A DNA stretch of 64,000 nt. It comes from CAVXEH01 sp963805305. Lineage in GTDB: Bacteria > Chloroflexota > Limnocylindria > QHBO01. The position numbers and the translations under genes were made by a program. This document shows, piece after piece, positions 16,408-29,504 of this stretch. Position 1 is the stretch's first letter. Every line of letters starts with the position of its first letter. Location of the stretch: contig CAWDTM010000008.1 in assembly GCA_963805305.1 (NCBI GenBank), positions 124,001-188,000 on the forward strand. Direction: 5' to 3'. Under the pieces are notes generated by a model. That model did not search any database and was not told where the DNA came from. It worked only from the letters and a program-made list of their open reading frames with translations.

Positions 16408-16632
16408 GGTCGTGCTAGGCGGGGAACTAGCGGTGCCCTGTACCCGCAATCCGCTACAGCGGGGCTGAATTCCCGGCCGAGGTCGTCTGCCTCCGCCTCC
16501 CACCTCATCGCCCGACGTCGAGAGTCGGGTCCCACGCAGCGAAGGTCCGTGAACCCCGTCAGGTCCGGAAGGAAGCAGCGGTAAGCGACCGCCTTCGGGT
16601 GCCGTGGGGCGACCTGGCTGGAGCCGGGCGAT
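16408..16632 (+). ncRNA. ffs: Signal recognition particle RNA, large (Alu-containing) type
   Basis: The universally conserved SRP core is seen at 16561-16579 (AGGTCCGGAAGGAAGCAGC). The 5' part has the conserved sequence from TGCTAGGCGGGG to CCCTGTACCCGCAATCC. A long closing helix is supported by CCCGGC and CGAGGTCG of the 5' arm matching CGACCTGG and GCCGGG of the 3' arm (ending about 16628). At about 225 bases this is the long form with an Alu-like domain, as in Bacillus and Thermotoga, not the short 4.5S form. Ends are approximate. dnaX begins 117 bases downstream. Confidence 0.9.
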
Positions 16633-16748
16633 GCGGCGTGTGCGGGGGTCGTTCGATCGACGCCGGGTGCACGACCATGATCCCGCCGACGCCGCGGCGC
16701 CCGTCCCGGGCTGACCGCCGGCCTCTCGGTGTACCCTCAGGCCCAGAC

Positions 16749-18362
16749 ATGGCACGCCCCGCCGCTGACCCGCCCGTCGCACCCGCCGACGCCGAGCTCC
16801 AGCCCTTCGGCCCCGGAGCGCATCGTGCGCTGTACCGCCGCTGGCGCTCGCAGCGCTTCGGCGAGGTGCTGGGCCAGGAACCCATCGTCGCGACCCTCAG
16901 GCGGGCCGTTGCGACCGATCGTCTCGCGCACGCGTACCTCTTCGTGGGGCCGCGGGGGACCGGGAAGACCTCGACGGCGCGGATCCTGGCCAAGGCCATC
17001 AACTGCACGAACCGCGGGGAGGACGGCGAGCCGTGCGACGCGTGCCCTGCCTGCGTCTCGATCCGGGAGGGCAGGGCGCTCGACGTCATCGAGATCGACG
17101 CGGCCAGCCACGGCCTCGTCGAGGACGCCCGCGACCTGGTGATGCGTGCGCTGACCGCGCCATCGGAGCTGCGCAAGCGGGTCTACATCATCGACGAGGT
17201 CCACATGCTGAGCACCCACGCGTTCAACGCGCTGCTCAAGCTCATCGAGGAGCCGCCCGACCACGTCGTCTTCATCCTGGCCACCACCGACACGCACAAG
17301 GTGCTGCCCACCATCATCAGCCGCACCCAGCGCTTCGACTTCCGGCGCCTGCCGGCCGATGCCATCGTCACGAAGCTCGCCCGTATCAGCACGGCGGAGG
17401 GGGCCGATGCCGAGCCGGAAGCCCTGGCCCTCGTCGCCCGCCTGGCCGATGGCGGCATGCGCGACGCGGAGTCGCTTCTCGACCAGGTGCTCGCCTACGC
17501 GGGGACGCACGTGACGGCGGCTGCAGTCCGCGAGGCGGTGGGGCTGGCGGACGACGCGACGATTGCGGCCCTCATCGATGCCTACGAAGCGGCGGACGCT
17601 CAAGGGGCCCTGGGCGGTATCGAGGAGCTCGCCGATGCCGGACGCGACATGGCGCAGGTGGCGGCCCAGGCCGAGGTGGAAGCCCGCGGCCGGCTCCTGG
17701 CCTCTGCCGCCGATCCGGCACGGGCGCGGCGATTGGCGCAGGTCCTCCGCGCCGTCTCGGAAGCCGCCGGTGCCGGGGCCCGCGAAGGGCGCGCCAGGCT
17801 CATGCTGGAGCTCCTGGCGGTGGAGCCGAGCGCCGGCACCACGACGACCGTGCGCCCGCTCCCACTGCCCGCGGCCACCGCGGAGCCAAAGAAGCCGGCG
17901 GCGCCCAAGGTGGCGCGGCCGCAGGTGCCCGAGCCCGCGGCGCCCGAGCCTGCGGTTGCCGAGGCGGTCGTGGTGCCGGCCGGCGAGCGGCCGGAGCTCG
18001 ACGCGGTTCGGACGCGATGGGCGGAGGTGATCGAGCGGGCCGCTCCGGCAATCAAGCCGCTGCTCCGCGAATGCCGCCCGGTGGCGATCGCCGGCGCACG
18101 GCTGACGCTCGCGTTCCCGGAGGAGCGCGGCTTCATGCGGGAGAAGACGGCCACCCGGTCGCCGGCCATTGAGCAGCTGCTGGTGACGGTCTTCGGAGGG
18201 AGCTGGGCGATCGACTGCGTCTCGGGCAACGTGGATCTCGAACCCCTGACCATCGCCGCCGCCGTTGCCCCCGACCCGCAGGATCCTGACGCGCAGGCAT
18301 TGCTCGACGGCGTCCTCAAGATCACCGGCGGCGAGCTCGTCGACGTTCCCGAAGTCCACTGA
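16749..18362 (+). CDS. dnaX: DNA polymerase III subunit gamma/tau
   Basis: This is the clamp-loader ATPase subunit of the replicative polymerase. I choose the ATG at 16749, giving 537 residues and a 32-residue lead to the conserved ALYRRWRSQRFGEVLGQE. The Walker A motif GPRGTGKTSTA is near residue 68. A four-cysteine zinc module lies at about 84-101 (CTNRGEDGEPCDACPAC), followed by Walker B IIDEVHMLS and sensor 1 region ATTDTHKVLPTI. An Ala/Pro-rich linker at about 375-410 precedes a short tau-like C-terminal domain. It is the first gene of dnaX-ybaB-recR, directly downstream of SRP RNA. I saw no clear frameshift site for a separate gamma form. Confidence 0.95.
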   Translation: MARPAADPPVAPADAELQPFGPGAHRALYRRWRSQRFGEVLGQEPIVATLRRAVATDRLAHAYLFVGPRGTGKTSTARILAKAINCTNRGEDGEPCDACPACVSIREGRALDVIEIDAASHGLVEDARDLVMRALTAPSELRKRVYIIDEVHMLSTHAFNALLKLIEEPPDHVVFILATTDTHKVLPTIISRTQRFDFRRLPADAIVTKLARISTAEGADAEPEALALVARLADGGMRDAESLLDQVLAYAGTHVTAAAVREAVGLADDATIAALIDAYEAADAQGALGGIEELADAGRDMAQVAAQAEVEARGRLLASAADPARARRLAQVLRAVSEAAGAGAREGRARLMLELLAVEPSAGTTTTVRPLPLPAATAEPKKPAAPKVARPQVPEPAAPEPAVAEAVVVPAGERPELDAVRTRWAEVIERAAPAIKPLLRECRPVAIAGARLTLAFPEERGFMREKTATRSPAIEQLLVTVFGGSWAIDCVSGNVDLEPLTIAAAVAPDPQDPDAQALLDGVLKITGGELVDVPEVH

Positions 18363-18393
18363 CCTGACCCCCCGCAGCGGAGAGAGCACCCAC

Positions 18394-18720
18394 GTGAACA
18401 TCGCGCAGATCGCCAAGATGGCGCAGCAGATGCAGACCCAGATGGCCCAGGTCTCCGAGGAGCTCAAGGAGACCACCCTCGAGACCACCGCGGGTGGCGG
18501 TGCCGTGCGGGTGGTGATCACCGGTGCCGGCGAGATCCGGGCCATCGAGATCGATCCATCGGCGGTCGATCCCGACGAGGTCGAGATGCTCCAGGACCTC
18601 GTCCTCGCCGCGGTGAACGACGCGATCGGGCGGAGCAAGGAGCTCGAGCGCGAGCGGATGGCGGGAATCGCCGGCGGCGTGGGACTGCCGGGGCTGCCCG
18701 GTGGCCTCGGCCTCCGCTAG
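18394..18720 (+). CDS. ybaB: YbaB/EbfC-family nucleoid-associated protein
   Basis: This 108-residue protein starts at the GTG at 18394 (AGAGAG upstream). It has the N-terminal Met/Gln-rich helix (IAQIAKMAQQMQTQMAQV), the central TTAGGGAVRVVITGAGEI strand region and the VEMLQDLVLAAVNDAI helix that define the family. The dimer binds DNA without strict sequence specificity. A short glycine/leucine-rich tail follows. It sits between dnaX and recR as in most bacteria and is probably cotranscribed with them. Confidence 0.94.
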   Translation: MNIAQIAKMAQQMQTQMAQVSEELKETTLETTAGGGAVRVVITGAGEIRAIEIDPSAVDPDEVEMLQDLVLAAVNDAIGRSKELERERMAGIAGGVGLPGLPGGLGLR

Positions 18721-18741
18721 CCAGCGGAACCGGCAGCATCC

Positions 18742-19383
18742 ATGGCAGGCCTGATCGCGCCCGTCGCCCGCCTCATCGAGGAGTTCAGCCGGCTGCCGGG
18801 CGTGGGACAGAAGACCGCCCAGCGGCTCGCCTACCACGTCCTGCGCGCACCCGCAGACGAGGCCCGTGCCCTGGCGACGGCACTCGTCGCCATCAAGGAA
18901 GAGGTCGCCTACTGCTCGATCTGCTGCAACATCACCGAGGTGGGCCACGACCCCTGCGAGATCTGCTCCGACACTCGACGCGACCCCTCGCGCATCTGCG
19001 TGGTCGAGGAGCCGCTCGACGTGCTGGCCATCGAGCGCACCGGGGAGTTTCGGGGCCGGTATCACGTCCTCCACGGGGCGATCAGCCCCATCGACGGCAT
19101 CGGCCCCGATCGAATCCGCGCGCGCGAGCTGATCGAGCGCGTCAGGGACGGATCGGCCCAGGAGGTCATCCTGGCCACCAACCCGAACCTCGAGGGGGAG
19201 GCGACCGCCATGTACCTCGCGGACCTGCTCGCCGAGCACGTAGCCATGGTCAGCCGCATCGCCCGCGGACTGCCCGTCGGGGGGGACCTCGAGTACGCCG
19301 ACGACGTGACCCTGATCCGCTCACTCCAGGGCCGGCGGCAGGTGGAACGAACCGACCGGAGAGCGCCCGACACGCTCGCTTGA
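18742..19383 (+). CDS. recR: Recombination protein RecR
   Basis: RecR acts with RecO/RecF to load RecA at gaps. The 213-residue protein has the N-terminal helix-hairpin-helix (RLPGVGQKTAQRLAYH), a four-cysteine zinc finger (CSICCNITEVGHDPCEIC, residues about 53-70) and a Toprim domain with VVEEPLDVLAIERT and the NPNLEGEATAMYLA stretch. The start is the ATG at 18742, 21 bases after ybaB. Its stop codon overlaps the -35 element of the 16S rRNA promoter, so the two units are packed back to back. Confidence 0.95.
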   Translation: MAGLIAPVARLIEEFSRLPGVGQKTAQRLAYHVLRAPADEARALATALVAIKEEVAYCSICCNITEVGHDPCEICSDTRRDPSRICVVEEPLDVLAIERTGEFRGRYHVLHGAISPIDGIGPDRIRARELIERVRDGSAQEVILATNPNLEGEATAMYLADLLAEHVAMVSRIARGLPVGGDLEYADDVTLIRSLQGRRQVERTDRRAPDTLA

Positions 19384-19408
19384 CACCGGGTGGGGGCGGG
19401 GATAGACT
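19380..19408 (+). promoter_or_regulatory. Consensus-like promoter of the 16S rRNA gene
   Basis: TTGACA at 19380-19385 and TAGACT at 19403-19408 have a 17-base spacer. The -35 element overlaps the recR stop codon. Transcription should begin about 225 bases before mature 16S. Confidence 0.85.
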
Positions 19409-19536
19409 CCGAGTTCGCGCCGGCAGCGTGTCGGCAGGCGATGCAAGAACGGCGGTCCACACGGGCCGCGCCGCTTGTCCGCCGAGGTTCACCGAGTATC
19501 GGAGGCCTCAATCGAACGAAACCGCCCAGCGGTGGC

Positions 19537-19569
19537 GCGACCTTAACAGCTGAAGAGTGACAGGAACCC
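19537..19569 (+). promoter_or_regulatory. 16S leader element and 5' arm of the processing stem
   Basis: GCGACCTTAA at 19537-19546 recurs in the 23S leader at 26027 and may be a boxA-like or processing element. Bases 19549-19569 are a perfect 21-base reverse complement of 21288-21308 downstream of 16S. They would form the long stem that RNase III cuts to release pre-16S rRNA. Confidence 0.75.
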
Positions 19570-19642
19570 ACACGAGTCAGCGGGACCAAGTCTGAACTGC
19601 GAACGGTGGACGAGCCTCTTGGCAAGGCCACTGTTTTCTTTT

Positions 19643-21147
<1,505 letters not shown>

Positions 21148-21287
21148 GGGAGACACGCGAGCCGGTTCGCCGGTGAGCCGATCCCAGGTCGATCGTTCAG
21201 CCAGCCGAAAGGACCGATGCCGTCGAGGGAGGCATTGGTGAACGGGTTGAATGCCCTCGAGATCCTGACCTGCCCGCTGATGAACGC

Positions 21288-21308
21288 GGGTTCCTGTCAC
21301 TCTTCAGC
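21288..21308 (+). other. 3' arm of the 16S processing stem
   Basis: This 21-base stretch is perfectly complementary to 19549-19569. It shows that the pre-16S transcript ends its processing stem here, before any tRNA or 23S sequence. Confidence 0.8.
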
Positions 21309-21325
21309 CGCCAAGGCACGTCCGG

Positions 21326-21352
21326 GCCGTCCCGCATGCGGGACGGCTCTTC
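21326..21352 (+). terminator. Intrinsic terminator of the 16S transcript
   Basis: Bases 21326-21347 form a perfect palindrome (10-bp stem with a short loop), followed by TCTTCGTTTG. It lies 18 bases after the 16S processing stem and before tRNA-Ile, which supports separate transcription of 16S. Confidence 0.75.
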
Positions 21353-21391
21353 GTTTGCCCCCGGCGCGGGTGAAGGGGCCGGCCGGATCGG

Positions 21392-21421
21392 TTGCGGAGG
21401 CCACGGGCGGCGGGGTACGAT
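21392..21421 (+). promoter_or_regulatory. Putative promoter of tRNA-Ile
   Basis: TTGCGG at 21392-21397 and TACGAT at 21416-21421 have an 18-base spacer, 13 bases before tRNA-Ile. Confidence 0.4.
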
Positions 21422-21434
21422 GCCGATCCCGGGG

Positions 21435-21511
21435 GGGCGTTTAGCTCAGCTGGTTAGAGCACTGCCCTGATAAGGCAGAGGTCTCTGGTTCGAGTCCAGA
21501 AACGCCCACCA
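21435..21511 (+). tRNA. tRNA-Ile (anticodon GAT)
   Basis: The acceptor GGGCGTT (21435-21441) pairs with AACGCCC (21501-21507), and ACCA is encoded. The anticodon loop CTGATAA gives GAT. This tRNA usually lies in the 16S-23S spacer. Here it follows the 16S terminator. Confidence 0.95.
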
Positions 21512-21539
21512 TTCCTCCCCTCGCACCGGACGGAGCGCC

Positions 21540-22337
21540 GTGGCTGACACCGCACCGGGCCAGACGGCCGCCGAGCGCCCGATGGGCATCCTGGACACAC
21601 CCAACGACGACCGCGCCCTGGAGGCGACGCTCGACGGACAGGTCTTTGCACGGCACCCGGTCCGCACCCACCTGGTGACTCCGGACGATGGGGACGCCGC
21701 CGTCGTCGTGCAACGCTACGCATCTCCGCTGGGCGACGATGTTGCGTTCGTGGCGGTGAGCGAGCGGATGGTGGCCATCACCCAGGGACGCTCCTACCCC
21801 ATGACCGAGATCCGGCCCGGCCGGCTGGCGCGCTTCCTGGTGCGGTTCGTGACGCGCCCCGGGTACGGCATTGGCCTCGGCACACCGGAGACCCTGCAGC
21901 TGGCGATCGACGAGGTCGGGGCTCCCCGGATCCTGCTGGCGGCCGCCGTCAGCGGCATCACCAAGCCGTTCGGCGTCCACGGGCTCTTCTATCGGATCGC
22001 CGGTCCCCAGGCAGGGGCCATCGACGGACCCACGTCGTACACCATCCCTCCCTACAACCAGGCGGCCACCCTGGGACCCCGCGACCCGAACGGCGCGGCA
22101 CGAACGATCGCCGCGGCGATCGGGGTGCCCGTCGCCGTCATCGACGCCAACGACGCCGGCTGCAACGTCCTGGGTGCGAGCCCCGGCCTGGATCGGAAGA
22201 TGGTCGTCCGCCTCTTCGCCGACAACCCGTTGGGGCAGGCCCGTGAGCAGACGCCGATCTGCGTCGTGCGCCGCCTGAGCTGGCCTGCGGATCGGCCGCT
22301 GCCGCCGCAACCGCGTTCGCGCCTCTCGCCGCCCTGA
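21540..22337 (+). CDS. CofE-like (F420-0:gamma-glutamyl ligase family) protein
   Basis: This 265-residue protein contains DVAFVAVSERMVAITQGRSYP (about residues 68-88), typical of the first domain of F420-0:gamma-glutamyl ligases (CofE/FbiB N-terminal family), which add glutamate to the deazaflavin cofactor F420. Further family-like features are an Asp/Asn pair in PVAVIDANDAGCNVLG and a Tyr/Pro-rich loop (TSYTIPPYNQAA). It lacks the nitroreductase-like domain of FbiB. Other F420 genes are not in the window. Chloroflexota carry many stand-alone homologues, and the exact substrate is unknown. GTG at 21540 follows GGACGGAG. It lies between tRNA-Ile and the inverted tRNA-Ala. Confidence 0.6.
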   Translation: MADTAPGQTAAERPMGILDTPNDDRALEATLDGQVFARHPVRTHLVTPDDGDAAVVVQRYASPLGDDVAFVAVSERMVAITQGRSYPMTEIRPGRLARFLVRFVTRPGYGIGLGTPETLQLAIDEVGAPRILLAAAVSGITKPFGVHGLFYRIAGPQAGAIDGPTSYTIPPYNQAATLGPRDPNGAARTIAAAIGVPVAVIDANDAGCNVLGASPGLDRKMVVRLFADNPLGQAREQTPICVVRRLSWPADRPLPPQPRSRLSPP

Positions 22338-22372
22338 CCCGCGCGCTCGACGGGCAGAGCGCAACGCTGTGA

Positions 22373-22447
22373 TGGTGGACCGGGCGGGACTCGAACCCGC
22401 GACCCCCGCCTTGCAAAGGCGGTGTTCTCCCACTGAACTACCGGCCC
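22373..22447 (-). tRNA. tRNA-Ala (anticodon TGC), inverted
   Basis: Read on the minus strand, the acceptor GGGCCGG pairs with CCGGTCC, and ACCA is encoded (TGGT at 22373-22376 on the plus strand). The anticodon loop TTTGCAA gives TGC. tRNA-Ala(TGC) is the usual partner of tRNA-Ile in the 16S-23S spacer; here it points the opposite way. Confidence 0.93.
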
Positions 22448-22488
22448 CCGGGGCGCAGAGCCTAGCAGACCGCCGGCCGCCGCCGGCG

Positions 22489-23106
22489 TCAGCGCGAGGT
22501 CGGGATCCTCGACGGGGCGGCGTAGCCGTGCTCGGCGATCTCGCCGGCCCGATCGCGATAGGCCTCGGTGCTGGGCGCGGTCCTGGCGCGGAACCCGTCG
22601 ACCATCCGGTTGTACATCGAGAATCCGGCGGCGATCAGGACGGCGAGCTGCACGTCCGCGTCGGTGGCACCCGCGTCCCGCGCGGTCGCAACATCGTCCG
22701 CGGTGAGCTCACGCGCATCGCCGCGCACGACGCGCGCGACATGGAGCAATGCGCGCATCCTGGCGTCGAGCCCCTCGGCGGACCCCACCTTGATGGCGTC
22801 CAGCAGCGGCGCAAGCTCGGTCTCCCCGCTTCGCTCGAGCAGCGCGTTCGCGTGTTCGCCGTGGGAGTCCATGCAGAAGAAGCAGTCGTTCGCGGCGGAC
22901 ACGGCCTCCGCGATCATTTCCCGCTGCGCGCGCGTGAGCGTCGCGCCCGGATAGTCGTTGACGAGCAGCTCATCGGCCAGGCCACGCAGGTGGATGCCAA
23001 GACCCGGCGTCAGGCGCATCGCGGCCCCGATGCCCGGAACGTCGGGGAGCCCACCGACGATGGGGTTTTCCTGCGAGCGCCTCACGCGCTCTTCCTCGCG
23101 TGCCAT
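22489..23106 (-). CDS. AhpD-like (carboxymuconolactone decarboxylase fold) peroxidase-related protein
   Basis: This 205-residue helical protein carries CFFCMDSHGEHAN near residue 75. This is the CxxCxxxH redox motif of AhpD-type alkylhydroperoxidases, which reduce peroxides using the two cysteines and a histidine relay. The flanking helices (REMIAEAVSAAND before it, LLHVARVVRGDARELTADDV after it) fit the carboxymuconolactone decarboxylase/AhpD fold. The C-terminus ends in a family-like YNRMVDGFRART. It is a single leftward gene upstream of the RnfD-like gene's end. Confidence 0.85.
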   Translation of the reverse strand: MAREEERVRRSQENPIVGGLPDVPGIGAAMRLTPGLGIHLRGLADELLVNDYPGATLTRAQREMIAEAVSAANDCFFCMDSHGEHANALLERSGETELAPLLDAIKVGSAEGLDARMRALLHVARVVRGDARELTADDVATARDAGATDADVQLAVLIAAGFSMYNRMVDGFRARTAPSTEAYRDRAGEIAEHGYAAPSRIPTSR

Positions 23107-23178
23107 GGCAGATCCTCTCCCTCGTGTGCTGACAGCTCGCGGTCCGTGCGGAAGTATGCGCCTGCCCCCGCGTGGGGG

Positions 23179-24789
23179 TCAGCCCCCGGAGCCCGACGAC
23201 CCGCCCGATCCAAGGGGAAGCACGCCCACGTTCAACCAGCGCGCTCCGGTCGCTCGGCGCATGGCAAACGTCAGGGAAAAGGGGGAGGTCTGGACTGCCC
23301 CTGCATGCCCGTCGGCGTCGTACGTCACCGTCGTGACCATCCCGTGTCCGTCGAACCCAAGGCTCAGCCCGGTCTGCATCCCGAAGGGCACCAGGAGGCG
23401 AACGCTCAGCGAGTCGAACTCGTAGCGGGCGATGGTGGTGGTCCGGGATGCCACCGCCTCCTGGAGGCGCCCCTGCATCTGCGCCAGGCGGTCTCCGTGG
23501 TCCACCGCGGTGAGGATGGTCGCGTCGCGCTGGAGCAGAGCCTGGCTCTCGAGCTCCAGGTTCTCCGCGAGCGTCAGCACGATGCCCTGCATCTCGGGCC
23601 CGGCGACCTGGTGGTCCCAGTCCGCGACGTCCTGGCCGACGCTGATCGCCGGGAGGGTCGCCGCATCGACCGGGTGCGGCACCCGGGCCAGGACCTCAGC
23701 GACGTTGGGAAGGACGAGCCCACGGGCCGGGATGCCGGCGGCCACGATCCCGACGCCCATGACCAGGACCACGACGACCGCAAGCCCCGTGCGGGCGGTG
23801 CCGCGGACCAGGCCCGCGCCGGGGCCCATGCCCGCCGCCAGACGTCGTCCAAAGGCGCCGATGTCGTCGGCCGCCGTGCGGGCCTCTGGCAGCAGGCGAT
23901 CCAGGATCGGGCGCGCGGCGCACATGAGGACCAGGCCGGCGAGCAGGCCCACCTTGGCGCCGAACTCGTCCGCCTGGGGCGCGATGAGCAGGGTGGCCGC
24001 CAGCGCGACGAGCACGCCGAACACGACGCGCGCGACGCGACCGGCCGGCGCCGTGCGCGGGTCGGTGATCATGAAGAACAGGAAGATGAGAACCTCGGGC
24101 GAGACGACGATCACCCGCCAGAAGTCGGCGCCGCAGACCGGGGCGAACGACCAGCGGGCGACCATACAGTGGCCCGACGCCGCAAGGACACCGATCCCGA
24201 CGGCGAACGCGACCCAGAAGGTCACCGCCAGGACGAGCAGGTGCAGCCGCCGGGTGATCAGCAGACCGCCGCCGACGATGACAACGTAGGCCGCGATCAT
24301 CCATGCGTTCAGCGGCGCCCACCAGAAGTCGAGCGGCTCGATTCGCGTGCTGCCCAGCAGGAGGAACGCCACCACCAGGCCGATGTTCGAGGGGTTGAAC
24401 ACGTGCACTCCCCGGTACCGGATGACGTACTTCGTCAGCAGGGAGAGGCCTGCCACGATCGCGAACACGTACCAGCCATTCGTTGCCCACGGGTCGTCGG
24501 CCCGCGTGCCAACCACCCGCAGGATCAGTGCGACGCCGCTGCCGGTGAGCATGGCGCTGGCGGGCCAGACGAACGAGCGGGTCTGGCGGAAGGACAGCGT
24601 CATTTCGATCGCGGCACAGGCCAGGATCGCGGCCAGGATCTGCGGGACGCTCACCTGGAAGTGCAGCCCCACCTGCCCAAGCACGTGGATGCTGATGATG
24701 ACCGCCGCGACATGCAGCCGCGGATCGCGGATGGTCGGCAGGACCAGGGGATAGCTGGTGTTGCCCAGGGTGAGCGTGCGGCTGGTCAC
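23179..24789 (-). CDS. RnfD/NqrB-like membrane protein with extra C-terminal domain
   Basis: This 536-residue protein has about nine to ten hydrophobic helices in residues 20-330. VHVFNPSNIGLVVAFLLLG matches the conserved FNPS segment of the NQR2/RnfD/RnfE family, membrane subunits that carry covalent flavin or quinone-linked redox sites in sodium-pumping complexes. After the membrane part come another helix and an approximately 160-residue soluble domain rich in strands, ending in Gly/Ser repeats. I cannot identify this domain. Other rnf/nqr genes are absent here. I use the GTG at 24789 because GGAGG lies just upstream. Possible roles are solo redox membrane protein or sensor. Confidence 0.65.
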   Translation of the reverse strand: MTSRTLTLGNTSYPLVLPTIRDPRLHVAAVIISIHVLGQVGLHFQVSVPQILAAILACAAIEMTLSFRQTRSFVWPASAMLTGSGVALILRVVGTRADDPWATNGWYVFAIVAGLSLLTKYVIRYRGVHVFNPSNIGLVVAFLLLGSTRIEPLDFWWAPLNAWMIAAYVVIVGGGLLITRRLHLLVLAVTFWVAFAVGIGVLAASGHCMVARWSFAPVCGADFWRVIVVSPEVLIFLFFMITDPRTAPAGRVARVVFGVLVALAATLLIAPQADEFGAKVGLLAGLVLMCAARPILDRLLPEARTAADDIGAFGRRLAAGMGPGAGLVRGTARTGLAVVVVLVMGVGIVAAGIPARGLVLPNVAEVLARVPHPVDAATLPAISVGQDVADWDHQVAGPEMQGIVLTLAENLELESQALLQRDATILTAVDHGDRLAQMQGRLQEAVASRTTTIARYEFDSLSVRLLVPFGMQTGLSLGFDGHGMVTTVTYDADGHAGAVQTSPFSLTFAMRRATGARWLNVGVLPLGSGGSSGSGG

Positions 24790-24877
24790 AGAGCCTCCGC
24801 GCGACGGTCGGCCACGGTCCACGCCGGGCCGACCACCACGCAGTGTAGTCGCCCCGTCTGCTACCGTCCGCGACGCC

Positions 24878-25738
24878 GTGACCCATGACCTGCGCGTCGC
24901 CGCCCTGAACTGCTATCCGGTCAAGTCGTGCGCCGGGATCGCGCTGTCACGCGCCGACATCGGCCCGATGGGGATCCGGTACGACCGACAGTGGATGGTG
25001 GTCGACGAGCGCGGGATGTTCGTGGCACAGCGCGGCGACACCGGTGGACGCGCGCTCGGCATCCGCTCGCTTGGCCAGGTCGAGACCGCGATAGGGGACG
25101 GAACCCTCACCCTGCGGGTGCCGGGGATGGATGCGTTGCGCGTCCCGCTCGCCGGCCGGGCCGGAGACCGGACGACGGTCGGGATCTGGAGCAGCCGTGT
25201 CACGGCGATCGACCAGGGTCGCGAGGCGTCCGACTGGTTCAGCGCCTACCTGTCTCGCGAGCGGCCGGGCCGGTATCGGCTGGTCCGGATGCCCGACGAC
25301 GAGATACGGGCGGCCAACCGGGGCCACGGCCGGCTGGCGTTCGCGGATGGCTATCCCTTCCTGGTCATTTCCACCGCGTCGCTGGCAGACCTCAACCGGC
25401 GGATGGCCGTACCGCTGCCCATGGATCGCTTCCGCCCCTCCCTGGTGATCGAGACGGGCGAGCCGTATCTCGAGGATCGCCTGGCGGCCATCCGCATCGG
25501 CAAGATCGAGATGCGCGGGACCACGCGTTGCGTCCGCTGCCCGATCCCAACCTTCGACCAGCGCACCGGCGCGCGCGGCAAGGAGCCGCTGCGCACCCTG
25601 GCCACGTACCGGCGATCCGCCAGGGGCGTCGTCTTCGGGCGCAATTTCAACCATGTCGGCACCGGCTCGCTCGCCGTCGGCGACCCCGTGGAGGTCGCGG
25701 CCTGGGAAGGTCCCGATGGCGAGCCCATGCTCGTCTGA
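24878..25738 (+). CDS. MOSC-domain protein (molybdenum cofactor sulfurase C-terminal type)
   Basis: This 286-residue protein has an N-terminal MOSC_N beta barrel (residues about 5-110, with YPVKSCAGIALSRADIGPMG and YDRQWMVVDERG) and a C-terminal MOSC domain with the conserved cysteine in TTRCVRCPIPTFDQRTG. YcbX/mARC-like members bind molybdenum cofactor and reduce N-hydroxylated compounds or handle sulfur. A second Cys three residues after the first is typical of YcbX-type proteins. It starts with GTG at 24878, divergent from the RnfD-like gene, and precedes the 23S promoter. Confidence 0.87.
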   Translation: MTHDLRVAALNCYPVKSCAGIALSRADIGPMGIRYDRQWMVVDERGMFVAQRGDTGGRALGIRSLGQVETAIGDGTLTLRVPGMDALRVPLAGRAGDRTTVGIWSSRVTAIDQGREASDWFSAYLSRERPGRYRLVRMPDDEIRAANRGHGRLAFADGYPFLVISTASLADLNRRMAVPLPMDRFRPSLVIETGEPYLEDRLAAIRIGKIEMRGTTRCVRCPIPTFDQRTGARGKEPLRTLATYRRSARGVVFGRNFNHVGTGSLAVGDPVEVAAWEGPDGEPMLV

Positions 25739-25767
25739 CATCCGCGCCATCCAGGGCACGGCCTTGG

Positions 25768-25796
25768 TTGACCGGGACCCCTCCGGGTGATACAGT
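25768..25796 (+). promoter_or_regulatory. Promoter of the 23S-5S rRNA unit
   Basis: TTGACC at 25768-25773 and TACAGT at 25791-25796 have a 17-base spacer, 30 bases after the MOSC gene stop. This gives the 23S gene its own promoter. Confidence 0.75.
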
Positions 25797-26130
25797 TCCG
25801 TTCGCTCTTCGCGGGGAGACCGCCATGCGGTACACCTCGCGAATCGTTGTGACAGGCCCTATTGACAGTGTCCTCTGACCGATGCGCACGACGCGTGTCG
25901 TGTCCACCGGCCAGCGGACAATCGCTGACGTCGTGACGTCGCCGAAAGGCGTCGACCGGGAGGCGCGAGCCGACCGGCGGGCCATCCAACGGGAGCCAGC
26001 GCGGCGGAGCGTCCCTCGAGGGCGCTGCGACCTTAAGAACCGAAGAGTGGAAGCATCGATTTCGTCGAGGATGAATTCCGACGCGACCGCGGTCATCGTG
26101 CAGCCAGCTTCGTGCTAGCCGCGTGATCGC
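25797..26130 (+). other. 23S rRNA leader with processing-stem 5' arm
   Basis: About 330 non-coding bases precede 23S. GCGACCTTAA at 26027-26036 repeats the 16S leader element. Bases 26038-26060 are largely complementary to 29284-29310 after 23S, forming the imperfect processing stem. A short open frame inside is not supported as a gene. Confidence 0.7.
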
Positions 26131-29207
<3,077 letters not shown>

Positions 29208-29283
29208 GTTTCACGCGTCTAGCACGCCGCTGGACGCGAACGCGACCCCGCGCCGCCGGCCAATGGCCGGCTCATCGCGACGC

Positions 29284-29310
29284 GATCGACGCTTCCACCT
29301 TCCTCGGTTC
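29284..29310 (+). other. 3' arm of the 23S processing stem
   Basis: This stretch is complementary, with a few mismatches, to 26038-26060 in the 23S leader. It places the pre-23S cut between 23S and 5S. Confidence 0.6.
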
Positions 29311-29344
29311 GACGCACCCATGCGGTGCAGTCGCCAATTGAAGA

Positions 29345-29466
<122 letters not shown>

Positions 29467-29504
29467 TTTCTTTGCCCCTGCCCCGCGCGGACTATCCTTG
29501 CCGC

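Noticed and set aside
16261..16584. Open frame over the SRP RNA region
   Set aside because: The conserved SRP RNA core and promoter explain the sequence; no ribosome-binding site or family is seen.
22369..24888. 839-residue open frame on the plus strand antisense to the RnfD-like and AhpD-like genes
   Set aside because: It crosses tRNA-Ala, has no family motif, and lies opposite two well-supported genes.
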